A stretch of DNA of 64,000 nucleotides from Eutreptiella sp. 'Long Island Sound 2002' (Eukaryota > Euglenozoa > Euglenophyceae > Eutreptiales > Eutreptiaceae). The DNA lies in the NCBI GenBank assembly GCA_964036045.1, contig OZ038383.1, positions 90,369,086-90,433,085 of the forward strand, read 5' to 3'. The translations under genes and the position numbers were made by a program. This document shows, in pieces, positions 32,592-45,000 of the stretch; position 1 is the stretch's first letter, and each line of letters opens with the position of its first letter. The notes under the pieces were generated by a model that searched no databases, was not told where the DNA came from, and saw only the letters and a program-made list of their open reading frames with translations.

Positions 32592-34570
32592 TCCAGAAAG
32601 CGTCGCGCGATCGCAGCAGATGAAAAATAAAATAACGAGAAAAAGACGCACCGCCAGCAGAAATAAAGCGAAAAATCGTCTTTTCCGACCTCAGAAACCC
32701 CCCCAACAATTTTACGCCGCTGTTTGGCGAGGTCGCAAAATATAGGACACTCACCGAAAAAGACGAACAATAGAGTCGCGACGGCGAAGAAGCTGAGCGT
32801 TGCTTGCCCCAAACCACCTAGCAAAGTGCGTGCCCTAGGCGCTAGGGACTTGTGCGCGCCCGGAAACAACCCACACATAGACAACAACAACGCCACCGGC
32901 CGCCGACAAGCAAGTATGTTATGTGCCGCGCACCGCTAGAAACCAACGAAACAAGCACAACACGGAAAGAGGTAGACAAGGAGAATAAATAGGTAACGAA
33001 CCGCACCACGGTGGAGATATACCACAAGTACACGACCAAGCAATGCAAGCCCGCTCATGTAGGAAATACGCGCGAAGGGGATCACAACAAAAAGAACAAG
33101 AGGCCGCACATATACCCAAGTATGTTGAATGTCGTGCATGAAAAATACACACAAGCAACAACAACGCCACCGGCTGCCGGAAAGCAAGTATGTTATGTGC
33201 CATATGTTGTGTGCATAACGCCGTAACAAGCGCAAAACAAGTAACGTGTCAAGCAACGCCAAAGTGCGCCGCCACGAAAAGCGCAACAAAAACCGCACCG
33301 GCAAGGAAAACCAACAAGAGGTGGCACCGAAAGAATGCCTATGCTCACCCCCGCTCACATAGGGAAAGAAAGGTATGCCCGCACGCGCATGCCCGGAACG
33401 CCGCAAGGCCATCACCGCCACGGACGAGCAACATGGTATGAAGGGACGAGCAACATGGTATGAAGGGACAAACGGGGAGGAACAAGAAGACCACCGAGGT
33501 AAAGCACAACACAAAAAAAAAAAAAAAAAAAAAAAAAAACCAAGCATACACACGTGACTAGTGGGGTCCAAGTATGTTGCCACGCTACGCTACGTAACCG
33601 AGACGTGCCCACCGCCCACCCGCACGCCCGCATATGTAGGAGGCGAAAGGGAGCGAAAGGGAACAAAAGGTATGCCGCCGCATGCAAACGAAAAGAACGC
33701 AAGTATGTTACCATGTCGTGCCACGTCGCCAACCGCGGAGTTGCGTGGGTTAGAACACACAAATAGCCAGGGAGGGGGACACGAGCAGCAAACACACAAA
33801 TAGCATAGCGCCGGCGAGTGCCGGGTCCCAACAAACACACGTGCACGCACCCATGTTCTCTTCCCCTCACAGGTCCCGAGGAGAAACGTATGCTCGTGTC
33901 TGCGTCGTCCGGGCGTTAAAGTAGGGTTGTCTTAGACGCTTAGGCAAGTATTGCGTCGTGCCGTCGTCACACATAAGCGAACGCCCGGCAAGGCGGGAGG
34001 ACTAGGACACGTTAAGGTAGTGGGGAAAGAAGCAGGTATGTTGCATGTCACGCCGCGCGTGCGGAACGGGCGACGAGAAAAGGTAGCGACCAAAGGGGGG
34101 TGGAGACAAGACGGGAGCAAGTGGGGCGATAAACCTACGCGCAAGCCGGTCGCACACGCATGTCGCATGACGTACCAGCCAGCTCGAGGTGCCGTGTCGC
34201 GACAAAACCGCCGCCGCCGCACGCTTGTTTACGCACCCTTCTCTCCCTACGCAGGTTCAAAAGAGGAAGCCCGGGCCGACGAGGAAAAAGACAGAGACAC
34301 GCAACAAAGCGGAGGCAGGGAAAAAGTGCATGCCAGGGAGAGGAGTAGAGGAAAGGGTAAAGAGCAACGAAGCCGCGAAAGGAACAAGGGGTAGCCAGCG
34401 AACGAGCAAGGGGCACACACAGAGGAGGGGACACGGCAGGCACACAGCGAGCACAACACCGCAACGAGACACCGGAGAGGGGAGCACCGGAGGACCAAGG
34501 AAAGAGCAGCACCACGCACCACAACACGCACGGCACAGACACCACACACACCGCACACACCCAACGAACC
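32592..34570 (+). other. 5' leader of the LINE, non-coding
   Basis: No credible gene. It contains a 27-base A run (33513-33539), a direct repeat of about 55 bp (about 32880-32935 and 33153-33208, ACAACAACGCCACCGGC) and many copies of AAGTATGTT or AGGTATG (near 32914, 33117, 33187, 33570, 33702, 34036 and others), which look like decayed repeats or splice-donor-like sites. The A run raises the possibility that this leader includes a retroposed fragment. Confidence 0.5.
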
Positions 34571-34579
34571 CCGGCAACC

Positions 34580-37500
34580 CACCCGGCAGTGGGCGGGCAG
34601 ACGGGAGAGGGACAGCGCCTGACCCCAAGCGCCCCTCACCATGGTGGAAGGCACCCCCCCCGGGGACGCCCTTCCGCCACCCCCACAGCGAGCAACGCCG
34701 GCCCGCAAGGGCGCACGCTGTGGGGCCGGTGCTGGGCCCCCACGCCCACACCGACCGCACCCGGGACACGCGGGTCGCGGAACCCTGGCTGCACGCTCCG
34801 GAGGACGGGCGGCCGGGGGAGGGACAGCGCCTGGCACCAAGCGCCCCTCACAACGGTGGAAGGCAGCCCCCCCCGGGGACGCCCTTCGGTCACCCCCACA
34901 GCGAGCAACGCCGGCCCGCAAGGGCGCACGCTGTGGGGCCGGTGCTGGGTCCACACGCCCGCATCGACCGCACCCGGGACACACGGGTCGCGGAACCCTG
35001 GCTGCACGCTCCGGAGGACGAGCGGCCGGGGGAGGGACAGCGCCTGACACCAGGCGCCCCTCACAACGGTGGAAGGCACCCCCCCCGGGGACGCCCTTCC
35101 GCCACCCCCACAGCGAGCAACGCCGGCCCGCAAGGGCGGACGCTGTGGGGCCGGTGCTGGGCCCCCACGCCCACACCGACCGCACCCGGGACACGCGGGT
35201 CGCGGAACCCTGGCTGCACGCTCCGGAGGACGGGCGGCCGGGGGAGGGACAGCGCCTGGCACCAAGCGCCCCTCACAACGGTGGAAGGCAGCCCCCCCCC
35301 GGGGACGCCCTTCCGCCACCCCCACAGCGAGCAACGCCGGCCCGCATTGGCGCACGCTGTGGGGCCGGTGCTGGGTCCACACGCCCGCATCGACCGCACC
35401 CGGGACACAGGGGTCGCGGAACCCTGGCTGCGCGCTCCGGAGGACGAGCAGCCGGGGGAGGGACAGCGCCTGACACCAGGCACCCCTCACAACGGTGGAA
35501 GGCACCCCCCCCGGGGACGCCCTTCCGCCACCCCCACAGCGAGCAACGCCGGCCCGCAGGGGCGCACGCTGTGGGGCCGGTGCTGGGTCCACACGCCCGC
35601 ATCGACCGCACCCGGGACACACGGGGCGCGGAACCCTGGCTGCGCGCTCCGGAGGACGAGCAGACGGGGGAGGGGCAGGGCCTGACACCAGGCGCCCCTC
35701 ACAACGGTGGAAGGCCCCCCCCCCGGGGACGCCCTTCTGCCACCCCCACAGCGAGCAACGCCGACCCGCAAGGGCGCACGCTGTGGGGCCGGTGCTGGGT
35801 CCCCGCGCCCACACCGACCGCACCCGGGACACACGGGTCGCGGAACCCTGGCTGCACGCTCCGGAGGACGAGCAGCCGGGGGAGGGACAGCGCCTGACAC
35901 CAGGCGCCCCTCACAACTGTGGAAGGCACCCCCCCCAGGGACGCCCTTCCGCCACCCCCATAGCGAGCAACGCCAGCCCGCAAGGGCGCACGCTGTGGGG
36001 CTGGTGCTGGGTCCACACGCCCGCATCAACCGCACCCGGGACACGCAGGTCGCGGAACCCTAGCTGCACGCTCCGGAGGACGAGCGGCCGGGGGAGGGAC
36101 AGCGCCTGACACCAGGCGCCCCTCACAACGGTGGAAGGCACCCCCCCCGGGGACGCCCTTCCGCCACCCCCACAGCGAGCAACGCCGGCCCGCAAGGGCG
36201 CACGCTGCGGGGCCGGTGCTGGGTCCACACGCCCGCATCGACCGCACCCGGGACACACGGGTCGCAGAACCCCGGCTGCGGGCTCCAAAGGACGAGCGGC
36301 CGGGGGAGGGACAGCGCCTGACGACAGGCGCCCCTCACAACGATGGTAGGCACCCCCCCGGGGGGGCCCCTCCGCCACCCCCACAGCGAGCAGCGCCGGC
36401 CCGCAAGGGCGCACGCTGTGGGGCCAGTGCTGGGTCCACACGCCCGCACCGACCGCGCCCGGGACACGCGGGTCGCGGAACCCTGGCTGCACGCTGCGGA
36501 GGACGAGCGGCCGGGGGAGGGACAGCGCCTAACACCAGGCGCCCCTCACAACGGTGGAAGGCACCCCCCCCGGGGACGCCCTTCCGCCACCCCCACGGCG
36601 AGCAACGCCGGCCCGCAAGGGCGCACGCTGTGAGGCCGGTGCTGGGTCCACACGCCCGCATCAACCGCGCCCGGGACACGCGGGTCACGGAACCCTGGCT
36701 GCACGCTCCGGAGGACGAGCGGCCGGGGGAGGGACAGCGCCTGACACCAGGCGCCCCTCACAACGGTGGAAGGCACCCCCCCCGGGGACGCCCTTCCGCC
36801 ACCCCCACAGCGAGCAACGCCGGCCCGCAAGGGCGCACGCTGTGGGGCCGGTGCTGGGTCCACACGCCCGCATCGACCGCACCCGGGACACGCGGGTCGC
36901 GGAACCCTGGCTGCACGCTCTGGAGGACGAGTGGCCGGGGGAGGGACAGCGCCTGACACCAGGCGCCCCTCACAACGGTAGAAGGCACCCCCCCGGGGGA
37001 CGCCCTTCCGCCACCCCCACAGCGAGCAGCGTCGGCCCGCAAGGGCGCACGCTGTGGGGCCGGTGCTGGGTCCACACGCCCGCATCGACCGCGCCCGGGA
37101 CACGCGGGTCGCGGAACCCTGGCTGCACGCTCCGGAGGACGAGCGGCCCAGGGAGGGACAGTGCCTGACACCAGGCGCCCCTCACAACGGTGGAAGGCAG
37201 CCCCCCCGGGGACGCCCTTCCGCCACCCCCACAGCGAACAACGCCGGCCCGCAAGGGCGCACGCCGTGGGGCCGGTACTGGGTCCACACGCCCACATCGA
37301 CCGCACCCGGGACACACGGGTCGCGGAACCCTGGCTGCACGCTCCGGAGGACGAGCGGACAGGGAAGGGACAGCGCCCGACACCAGGCGCCCCTCACAAC
37401 GGTGGAAAGCACCCCTCCCGGGGACGCCATTCCGCCACCCCCACAGCGAGCAGCGTCGGCCCGCAAGGGCGCACGCTGTGGGACCGGTGCTGGTTCCACA

Positions 37501-38270
37501 CGCCCGCATCGACCGCGCCCGGGACACTCGGGTCGCGGAACCCTGGCTGCACGCTACGAAGGACAAGCGCGACCGGGGGAGGGACAGCGCCTGACACCAG
37601 GTGCCCCTCACAACGCCGGAAGGCACCCCCCCGGGGACGCCCTTCCGCCACCCCCACAGCGAGCAACGCCGGCCCGCAAGGGCGCACGCTGTGGGGCCGC
37701 TGCTGGGTCCACATGCCCGCATCGACCGCACCCGGGACACACGGGTCGCGGAACCCTGGCTGCACACTCCGGAGGACGAGCGGCGCGGGGAAGGGACAGC
37801 GCCTGACATCAGGCGCCCCTCAAAACAGTGGAAGGCACCCCCCCGGGGACGCCCTCCCGCCACCCCCACAGCGAGCAACGCCGGCCCGCAAGGGCACACG
37901 CTGTGGGGCCGGTGCTGAGTCCACGCCCGCATCGACCGCACCCGGGACACACGAGTCGCGGAACCCTGGCTGCACGCTCCGGAGGACGAGCGGCCGGGGG
38001 AGGGACAGCGCCTGACACCAGGCGCCCCCCACAACGGTGGAAGGCACTCCCCCCGAGGACGCCCTTCCGCTACCCCCACAGCGAGCAACGCCGGCCCGCA
38101 AGGGCGCACGCTGTGGAGCCGGTGCTGGGTCCGCACGTCCGCATCGACCGCACCCGGGACACACGGGTCGCGGAACCCTGGCTGCCCGCCCCGGAGGACG
38201 GGCGACCGGGAGAGGGACAGCGCCTAACACCGGACGCCCCTCGCAACACTGGAAGGCGCCCCCCCGGGGA
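34580..38270 (+). repeat. about 17 tandem 212-bp monomers upstream of LINE ORF1
   Basis: CGCCCCTCACAACGGTGGA or a variant recurs at 34630, 34844, 35057, 35271, 35484, 35696, 35909, 36120, 36332, 36543, 36755, 36967, 37178, 37390, 37602, 37815, 38027 and 38239. Units are highly similar and very GC-rich. Because 212 is not a multiple of three and stops are rare, every frame on both strands is open for hundreds of codons; none is a gene. The position just before ORF1 suggests promoter monomers, like those of mouse L1 (inference). Confidence 0.9.
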
Positions 38271-38374
38271 TGCCCATCCACCGCCCCCACACCGAGCAAC
38301 GCACCAACGCACCAACGCACCAGCCACGGGACATCCGCACCCCGCCCCCTGCTCTTAGACACAGCGACATAGCA

Positions 38375-41300
38375 ATGGCGGAACCCGCGGCACCACGCAA
38401 GACACGCCCCCGATCTCCGACGCTGGACGAAGCACACGAGGTCATCAGGGCGCTGGGACTCAGTGACGGCGAAGGAGACCCCCCACAAGGGGACACGGGC
38501 ACAGACTCCGACCTGGAGGCATTGCCGGAGCCCCCCACGGGGGGCGCGCCCGCGGAACCTGCGCCGCCGGCGGGCAGCGTACCCGCGATCTGCCCCGCGT
38601 GGAAACGGGGCCATTGCACCGGCGAAGGATGGTGCCCCAAACAGCACCCCGAGCCCGATGCCGACGACGGAGCGTTGCCCGAGGTGAAACCCGCGGCCGC
38701 ACGCGCCGCCCTACGCTACGGGGTGACGCAGGGCTGGATCCTGGATGAGACCGCGCGCGGCAGCGTGAACATCCAGGAGGCCGTCGACCGCGTCACCCAC
38801 GCGGGACAGGCGGCAGTGGCCCTGCACACCCGGGGCCGCCACGGTGGACCCGCAGAGGGGATCATTGTGGATCCCTCGGGAATGGTGCTGGTCCTGGCGG
38901 CGGACATGGTCCGAGGGGTGCTCCACGTGTCCCGCGTGCGGCGGGCGTGCCCACAGTGGACCATCCAGGTGTACACCCCCCCGCGGGCGTGGCCCTTTTC
39001 CACATGGGCGGTGCTCGCCGTCATGTGGCACCTGGCACCAGAGGACGCCCCAACAGGGACCGCGGAGGACATCGCCCGGGACCTCCACACCTGGCCGGCC
39101 GACCAGGAATACCCCTGGCGCAGGCCCCGGGGCGGCCCCCCGGTGGCACCAGCGGCAGAGGGGCTCAGCCTCGCGGCAACCCTCCAACGGCACCCCGACA
39201 AGCAGGCGCGCCACTTCCTGCAGACGGGCACGGTCCCGGCCGCCCCGCCAGACTCCGAGTGGCGATGGGACGCAGGGGTGGCGCAACCACTGCCGGGCCC
39301 CTGGACCCTCCCGTTGTGGTACTTACCAATGGGCACCTTGGCCCACGCCACCCAGGCCGTCAAGGGGGCTTTCCCGCAGCCGCCCCTCCCCGGCGTGGCC
39401 CTGCTCCGCAGCCTGCAGGCGGGGGCCGCCTGGGTACGGTGGAAGGAAGGGAAGGGGCGCTCGAGCCCCTATTTCCCCATGGTCCAAGGCCAGGCGCTGA
39501 TTCATGCCGAGGGCATGGGGACCGTGGAATGGGGGGCGATCGTGCCCGGCACGGCGTGCAGGTGGATCACGGCGGCCGCCCCACAGCCCATGCGATCGCC
39601 GCCGGCGTGCCACCGCCTCCTACGGATGGTCCCCTCATTGGCCCCCCAGCACGCCTTTACAAGGGACGTGTGGAAAGCCGTACTGAGCCACACCAGGGAG
39701 TGGCTGACGAACCCGGGTACGCGGTACCCGCCGGGACCGGTGCTCGAACAGCTCACGGCCCCCACACCCGGGGTCCTCCACGCCCTACACAGGGCGTCGG
39801 CCCTCACGAAGCAGCTCAACGACGAAGTGCTGGACCTGGCGCTGGAGCCGCTGCGGGTGCTCTACCCGCAAGCACACATCCCACCCGCGGGCACGTCCAA
39901 CCGCCTAGGCCGCCTGGGGTTGCAGCGCCGCGTCGAGGCCGCGCACCCAGGAGGCGTGGTGGAACAGTGGCTAACGCTCCGCAATCTGTCCACCGCAGAG
40001 GGCCACTGGTACCTGCACCAGCTCCTCCTCCAGCCACGGGCAGCCCCGGAACACCGCCGGCAGAACCCGTACCACACGCACCCGGAACGCCGGGGCGCGC
40101 AAAACTACCCGCAGCCAATCCCGCCCGCCCTCCAGCCGGGGCAGGGCCCGGAGGCGCTACAGCGGGGCCCCCCGCTCGACACCGCCAACACGGTACAGCA
40201 GTGGGGAGGCGACGATGCGAGCGGTGCCGAACCGGACTGCACGAACTGCGGAGCGGTGGCCTGGATTTCAGCCTGCAGGCACCTCACCCGAGATACCACG
40301 GGACTCAGGCAGTACAGGCCCACGGACCGCACGGCGCTGGCGTCCGCGGTCGCGGCCGTCACCATGGGTCCAGTGGCGGCGTGGCCGGCGCAGCTGCTGC
40401 CCCACGTCCCCTGCCGCGACACGCGGCCCCGACGGCCGGCCGCGACGCACGAGCCGACGGCACCCCTCACGGCAGAGCAACTATACGTCGTCGCGGCGGC
40501 TTTGCTAGCAGACGGCGGGGAGAGCTTCGTCCACCACCACGGCCCGGCGCAAATTGCGGGATGCATACAAGGGCCCCAGCGCGATGCACCAGACCCGTGG
40601 CATGCCACACTCCGCGGGCGCACCCGCGTCTGGGGTGCGGGCGATGGCGCACCCCCGCCCGGGGCTAAGCAGGGGGAGGCACTGGTACTGCAGACGGCAG
40701 GCTACCAAGCCATCGTACACGGCCACGCCGGAGGGTACCGGTCGCACATCTTGGCCGGAGGCCGATGGACGGTCTGGCACAGCACCGCCAGGCAGGGGGC
40801 TTTCCCGCCCCTGTCCCACGTCGACTGGCGACAGGGGCCCACCCAGGCCTACTATATGTCGGCGGACCCCTGGCCGCTGGCGGTCCTGCTACACACTGTC
40901 AGCGCCCCCAACAAGAGGCAGGAACCGGGGTGGGTCAACGCCCCCACACTGGTGTGGAGCCCCGACCAGGAGGAGCATCTACGGGCCGCGTGGCAGGGAG
41001 ACGCCATCAGGGCCACGGACGTCCCGGACCTCCACGCGGGGCCCATCACGCACGCCCGCCCAGCGGCTACCCTGGCGGTGGCCCAACGGGGGCAGCAGAA
41101 CCCACAGTGGGTGGTCTGCATGTTCAGCCCGGCGGACGCGCACATCGTCGTCTGCGACCCTGAACGCCTGCCGGGGCCCGAAGCCGTGATCCACGTGGCA
41201 GACTGCACACGCATGATCATCAAGGCGCTGCGGGAGGGCGAACACCACGCCCTCCTGCTCCAGGTCAGGCTGAAGGACAACGCCCGGGCGGCGAGGACGG

Positions 41301-42070
41301 GAGTGTGGCCGGCAGCGGCGCACCCCGCCGACCTGGAGCTCCAGCTGGCGGTCCCGCCCACGGTGTACCACTGGCTACAGGCCTTCCACGACCTGCGGTG
41401 GAGGAGCAAACCCGACCGCCAAATCGGCTCCACGCACTGGCAAACGTGGCTGCAAGCAGACGCGCAGCGCGATGCCGCCCGAGGCCTCGGGCCCGCGCCC
41501 GCGACGCGAGCCCTCAATGCGGCGGCCCCGGGCCGCACGCTGGCACCACACACGGTGCCGCTGGCCAACCTGCCCTTCGAACCAGCGGCGGAGGGCGCCA
41601 TTCGGAAGTCAGTGCAGCTCCCCCCGGCGCGAGGGGCCACGCAGCCGACGAAATGCCCCCTGTGTGCGGACAAGTACTACACCAGCGGGGCAATGCTGGA
41701 ACACCTGGCGTGGCACGCGGTGCACGCTGCGGCCCCGGCGGACGACAAGGAGGCGGCCGCCAACATCCTGCAGGGGAGAGCACGGAGGTCCCCGTGGCAC
41801 GCCCCGTACACCCGGCGCCCCCCGCCCCAGGCAGCCGACCACGCAGATGGGGCTGAGGGGGCACCCGGAGCGGCCCCGGGGGCCGGCGGTGCGGCCCCAC
41901 CAGGATCCATGTCCATCCCCGCGGGGCTGGCCCCCCTGGCCCCCCTGACTCCCCCGGTCCCCCGGGCCCCCCTGTGGGCCCCGCTGGGAACGGGCTCAGC
42001 GGATGCGGCGCACCCAGATGCCCTGGCGGCACCAGCGAACCCGGCGGCGATGCCGACGCGGGATAGCTGA
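38375..42070 (+). CDS. LINE ORF1: zinc-finger protein with ubiquitin-hydrolase-like region
   Basis: 1231 residues from ATG 38375 (MAEPAAPRKTR). An in-frame ATG at 38270 lies in the last monomer and is less likely. A CCCH finger CPAWKRGHCTGEGWCPKQH spans residues 73-91. Around residues 624-640, NCGAVAWISACRHL matches the first box of ubiquitin C-terminal hydrolases, with Ala where the catalytic Cys should be (residue 629). Around residues 776-804, GYQAIVHGHAGGYRSHILAGGRW matches the His box, with His at residue 791. A C2H2 finger CPLCADKYYTSGAMLEH-x3-H starts at residue 1094. The C-terminus is Pro/Ala-rich. ORF1 ends with TGA 42068-42070, in the same frame as ORF2. RNA binding by the fingers is likely; the hydrolase call is inferred. 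Confidence 0.7.
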   Translation: MAEPAAPRKTRPRSPTLDEAHEVIRALGLSDGEGDPPQGDTGTDSDLEALPEPPTGGAPAEPAPPAGSVPAICPAWKRGHCTGEGWCPKQHPEPDADDGALPEVKPAAARAALRYGVTQGWILDETARGSVNIQEAVDRVTHAGQAAVALHTRGRHGGPAEGIIVDPSGMVLVLAADMVRGVLHVSRVRRACPQWTIQVYTPPRAWPFSTWAVLAVMWHLAPEDAPTGTAEDIARDLHTWPADQEYPWRRPRGGPPVAPAAEGLSLAATLQRHPDKQARHFLQTGTVPAAPPDSEWRWDAGVAQPLPGPWTLPLWYLPMGTLAHATQAVKGAFPQPPLPGVALLRSLQAGAAWVRWKEGKGRSSPYFPMVQGQALIHAEGMGTVEWGAIVPGTACRWITAAAPQPMRSPPACHRLLRMVPSLAPQHAFTRDVWKAVLSHTREWLTNPGTRYPPGPVLEQLTAPTPGVLHALHRASALTKQLNDEVLDLALEPLRVLYPQAHIPPAGTSNRLGRLGLQRRVEAAHPGGVVEQWLTLRNLSTAEGHWYLHQLLLQPRAAPEHRRQNPYHTHPERRGAQNYPQPIPPALQPGQGPEALQRGPPLDTANTVQQWGGDDASGAEPDCTNCGAVAWISACRHLTRDTTGLRQYRPTDRTALASAVAAVTMGPVAAWPAQLLPHVPCRDTRPRRPAATHEPTAPLTAEQLYVVAAALLADGGESFVHHHGPAQIAGCIQGPQRDAPDPWHATLRGRTRVWGAGDGAPPPGAKQGEALVLQTAGYQAIVHGHAGGYRSHILAGGRWTVWHSTARQGAFPPLSHVDWRQGPTQAYYMSADPWPLAVLLHTVSAPNKRQEPGWVNAPTLVWSPDQEEHLRAAWQGDAIRATDVPDLHAGPITHARPAATLAVAQRGQQNPQWVVCMFSPADAHIVVCDPERLPGPEAVIHVADCTRMIIKALREGEHHALLLQVRLKDNARAARTGVWPAAAHPADLELQLAVPPTVYHWLQAFHDLRWRSKPDRQIGSTHWQTWLQADAQRDAARGLGPAPATRALNAAAPGRTLAPHTVPLANLPFEPAAEGAIRKSVQLPPARGATQPTKCPLCADKYYTSGAMLEHLAWHAVHAAAPADDKEAAANILQGRARRSPWHAPYTRRPPPQAADHADGAEGAPGAAPGAGGAAPPGSMSIPAGLAPLAPLTPPVPRAPLWAPLGTGSADAAHPDALAAPANPAAMPTRDS

Positions 42071-45000
42071 CTCCAGGAGGACACGACGGGCGACGCCCTG
42101 TGGCTCCTCTCGTGGAACCTGCGCAACGGCCTCGTGCCGCCAGACCGGTCCCTCCGGGACACACTCCGGCGGCGCCGGGGGCCGGCGGCCTGCACCGACA
42201 AGGAGCACCTCATCACCGGCATGCTGCCCCAGGAGGGGGGCTTTGCCATCATGCTCCAGGAAACGGGGATCGCCACCAGGGCGCAGGAGATGCACGTGGC
42301 CGCGGCGCTCCGGGACAAGGGGTACACCGCCTACTTCAGCAGCCGGCTGGCGGAGACGGGGGCCACCTCCACCTCGAGAGGGGGGGGCCTCCTCACCGCG
42401 GTCAGCAGCAAGTACGTGGCGGAGCACGAGGTGCTCAGCTTCACGGAAATTGTCCCCGGGAAAGCCGCGGCCCTGGAGATCCGCACGGACGGGGGAGGCC
42501 TCACCCTCATCAACGTCCACGGGCCGCAAGCAGGTTGCTCCCCGTGGGCAGGACGGGCGGCGTTCTGGGCCGACATACAAATGTATGCCACGGCACGCAG
42601 CCTCGGCGGGAGGCACCCGGTGGTCATCGCCGGTGACACCAACATCTACATGGATGTCCCCGCCAACCCGGCCACGGAGCATTTCCGAGCGGGCTGGGAA
42701 GCCTGCGGCTTCCGAAGAGCCGCGGCAGGCGGCGAGGAGGACATGACCCCCACGCTCCACCCGTCCCAGCACAGGGTGGACACTTTCCTGGTCAACGAGC
42801 CCCTCCTGCCGTGGTCCCTGCGGGAGAGCGTCTGGGCTCGCGGCATGGCACAGCCCCAGGTGGTCGGCTCGGACCACCTCCCGGTCCGCCTGGCCCTGCC
42901 GGGCCTCCTCAGCGCAGCGGGACGCGCGGCGATGCCCACCCCCTACAGCCACACGGAAGGCCGCCTCCTCCCGTACGACGCCGAGGCCGCGCCCGTCCAA
43001 CACTGCCTGTGGGCGGCGGTCACCGCCGCGCAGGATGAACCCTCCCTTGCGCCCTGGCTGGGTCCCGCAGACCAGCACGACTACGGGTCCATGCCCGCGG
43101 CTGCGGTGGACAAGGTGTTCGAACACCTCCACGCGACGCATGACGCCCTGGCGCGCGTGGTGGGACGCCGGCAGCCGTCTCCGGCGGGAACGGACCCGGC
43201 GGAGGGGGACCTCCCGGAGAGCGGGAAGCAGCTCCAGGCAGCGGTCCTCCGCTATGACACCCTGGCAGCGCGCGCCCCGGCAGCGTACCAGGCGGACGCG
43301 GCCAGGCATGGCATCCGGTCCGAGGCGGCGCTCCGGCTCACGGAGGAACTGCAGAGTGTGTCGCCCGGGTTCCGCCCGACCACGCAGGGCCAGCTGCAGG
43401 AGGAGCTGGAGAGGCAAGCAGCCGCCCTCGAGGAGGACATTGGCCAGCTCCGCGCCCTCCTGGCGGCAGACCGCAAGCGCGCCATCAAGGACTTCTGGCG
43501 CCGCCACGCCCCCGACATCGCCCAGCGATGGAAAGCCGTGCGGGGAGCCATAGAGGTAGAGGCCCCAGGCCCGTCAGGCCTCTGGAACGTGCGGGTTCCC
43601 AACACCCAAACGCTCCTCACGGAGGCCCACGACGTGATGTTCGCAGTTCGCGCCTTCTGGCGAGAACTGTATGACAAATGCCCGGTGGACCTCCCGGGTT
43701 TCCAGGCGGTCCTCGGCCGCCACGTCCCCCGGGTCCCTGAGGGAGCCTGGACACAGGTCCAGCAGTACTCCATGCAGGACCTGAAGTCCGCCCTGGACAA
43801 GGCCGATGGCAAGGCCCCGGGTCCTAACCACGTGGAGGCCCGCTTCATCAAGGCCCTCCCGGCACCCGTCCAGTGGCTCCTGGTCCACTCCTACCGGGCC
43901 ATCCTCCGCGGCGCCCCGCCACCGATGCACTGGAGGGACGCGCACATCTGGCTCAGCCCCAAGGTACCGGGCTCTGCCAGACTGGACGACTAAAGGCCCA
44001 TAGCCCTGGGCCAACTGGACATGAAGCTGCTCACGGGCCCCCTCACCCAGCGCATCACGGAGGTGCTCACACGGCACGGGGTGGTCAGCGACTGGCAGCA
44101 GGGGGCCCTCCCTGGCTCCAACACAGGCCCCCCGCTGTTCATGGCGCAGCGGCAGCTCCAGCGGGGAAGGCCCAACTACGTCTTCTCCTTCGACGCCCGC
44201 AAGGCCTTCGACACCGCCCCACACGGCGCCCTCCACCTCATCCTGCGCCACCTCTCCGTGCCGCCGGACGTCATTGACCGCCTGCTCTTCCTCCACACGT
44301 GCGCCAGGCTGCGCATCGTCACAGCACACGGGCTAACGCAGCCCGTCTACATGCTACGCGGCGTCCGGCAGGGCAACCCCGAGAGCCCTCTGCTGTACGC
44401 GCTCCTCCTGGAGCCCCTGCTCAGGGCACAGGGGCACCGCCTGCGCCCGCCGGGAGGGGCCGAGCACGGCCTCATCCAGGCCTATATCGACGACCTGCTG
44501 GTGGTGGCCCACACGCTGCAGCACTTCGTCGAGGGCGTGGAGGCGGTGGCCGCGTACCTGGGGATGATGGGCATGGAGCTCAACCCCCGCAAGTGCGCCA
44601 TGGCCACCACGGAGGGGGTCCCGGGCCTGCAGCTGCGCCTCTGCCCCCACCTGGAAAACCCGTGGTACTGGGTACCAGCGGCGGACTCCGTCCCCTACCT
44701 GGGACTCCAGCTGCAGCCGGACGGGGAGTTCTCCCTGCAGCGCAAGCACCGGCTACGCCTGGCGGCAGTGCACCACTGGTGCCTTAACACCCTCGCGCCA
44801 CCGAAAGTGGTGCAGGACGTCATCCTGGCGATCCTCGGAGGGGTGACGCAGTACGTCGCCCCTTTCATTGCCGACGACTCCGACACTGCACGTCACCTGG
44901 ACCACATCACGGTCCAGGTCGCGAAGGACAGGGCACGATACGCCTTCGACGCCTCGCGGGACAGCCTGCAGGATGACCGGACCCTGGGGCTCACACGGGT

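Noticed and set aside
33513-33539. A27 run as the 3' end of a separate processed insertion
   Set aside because: No target duplication or gene-like sequence upstream could be identified, so it is left as a note on the leader.
34580-38270. Long overlapping open frames on both strands (up to about 500 codons)
   Set aside because: They arise from the 212-bp GC-rich repeat with few A/T-rich stops; the same peptide recurs in shifting frames because 212 is not divisible by three.
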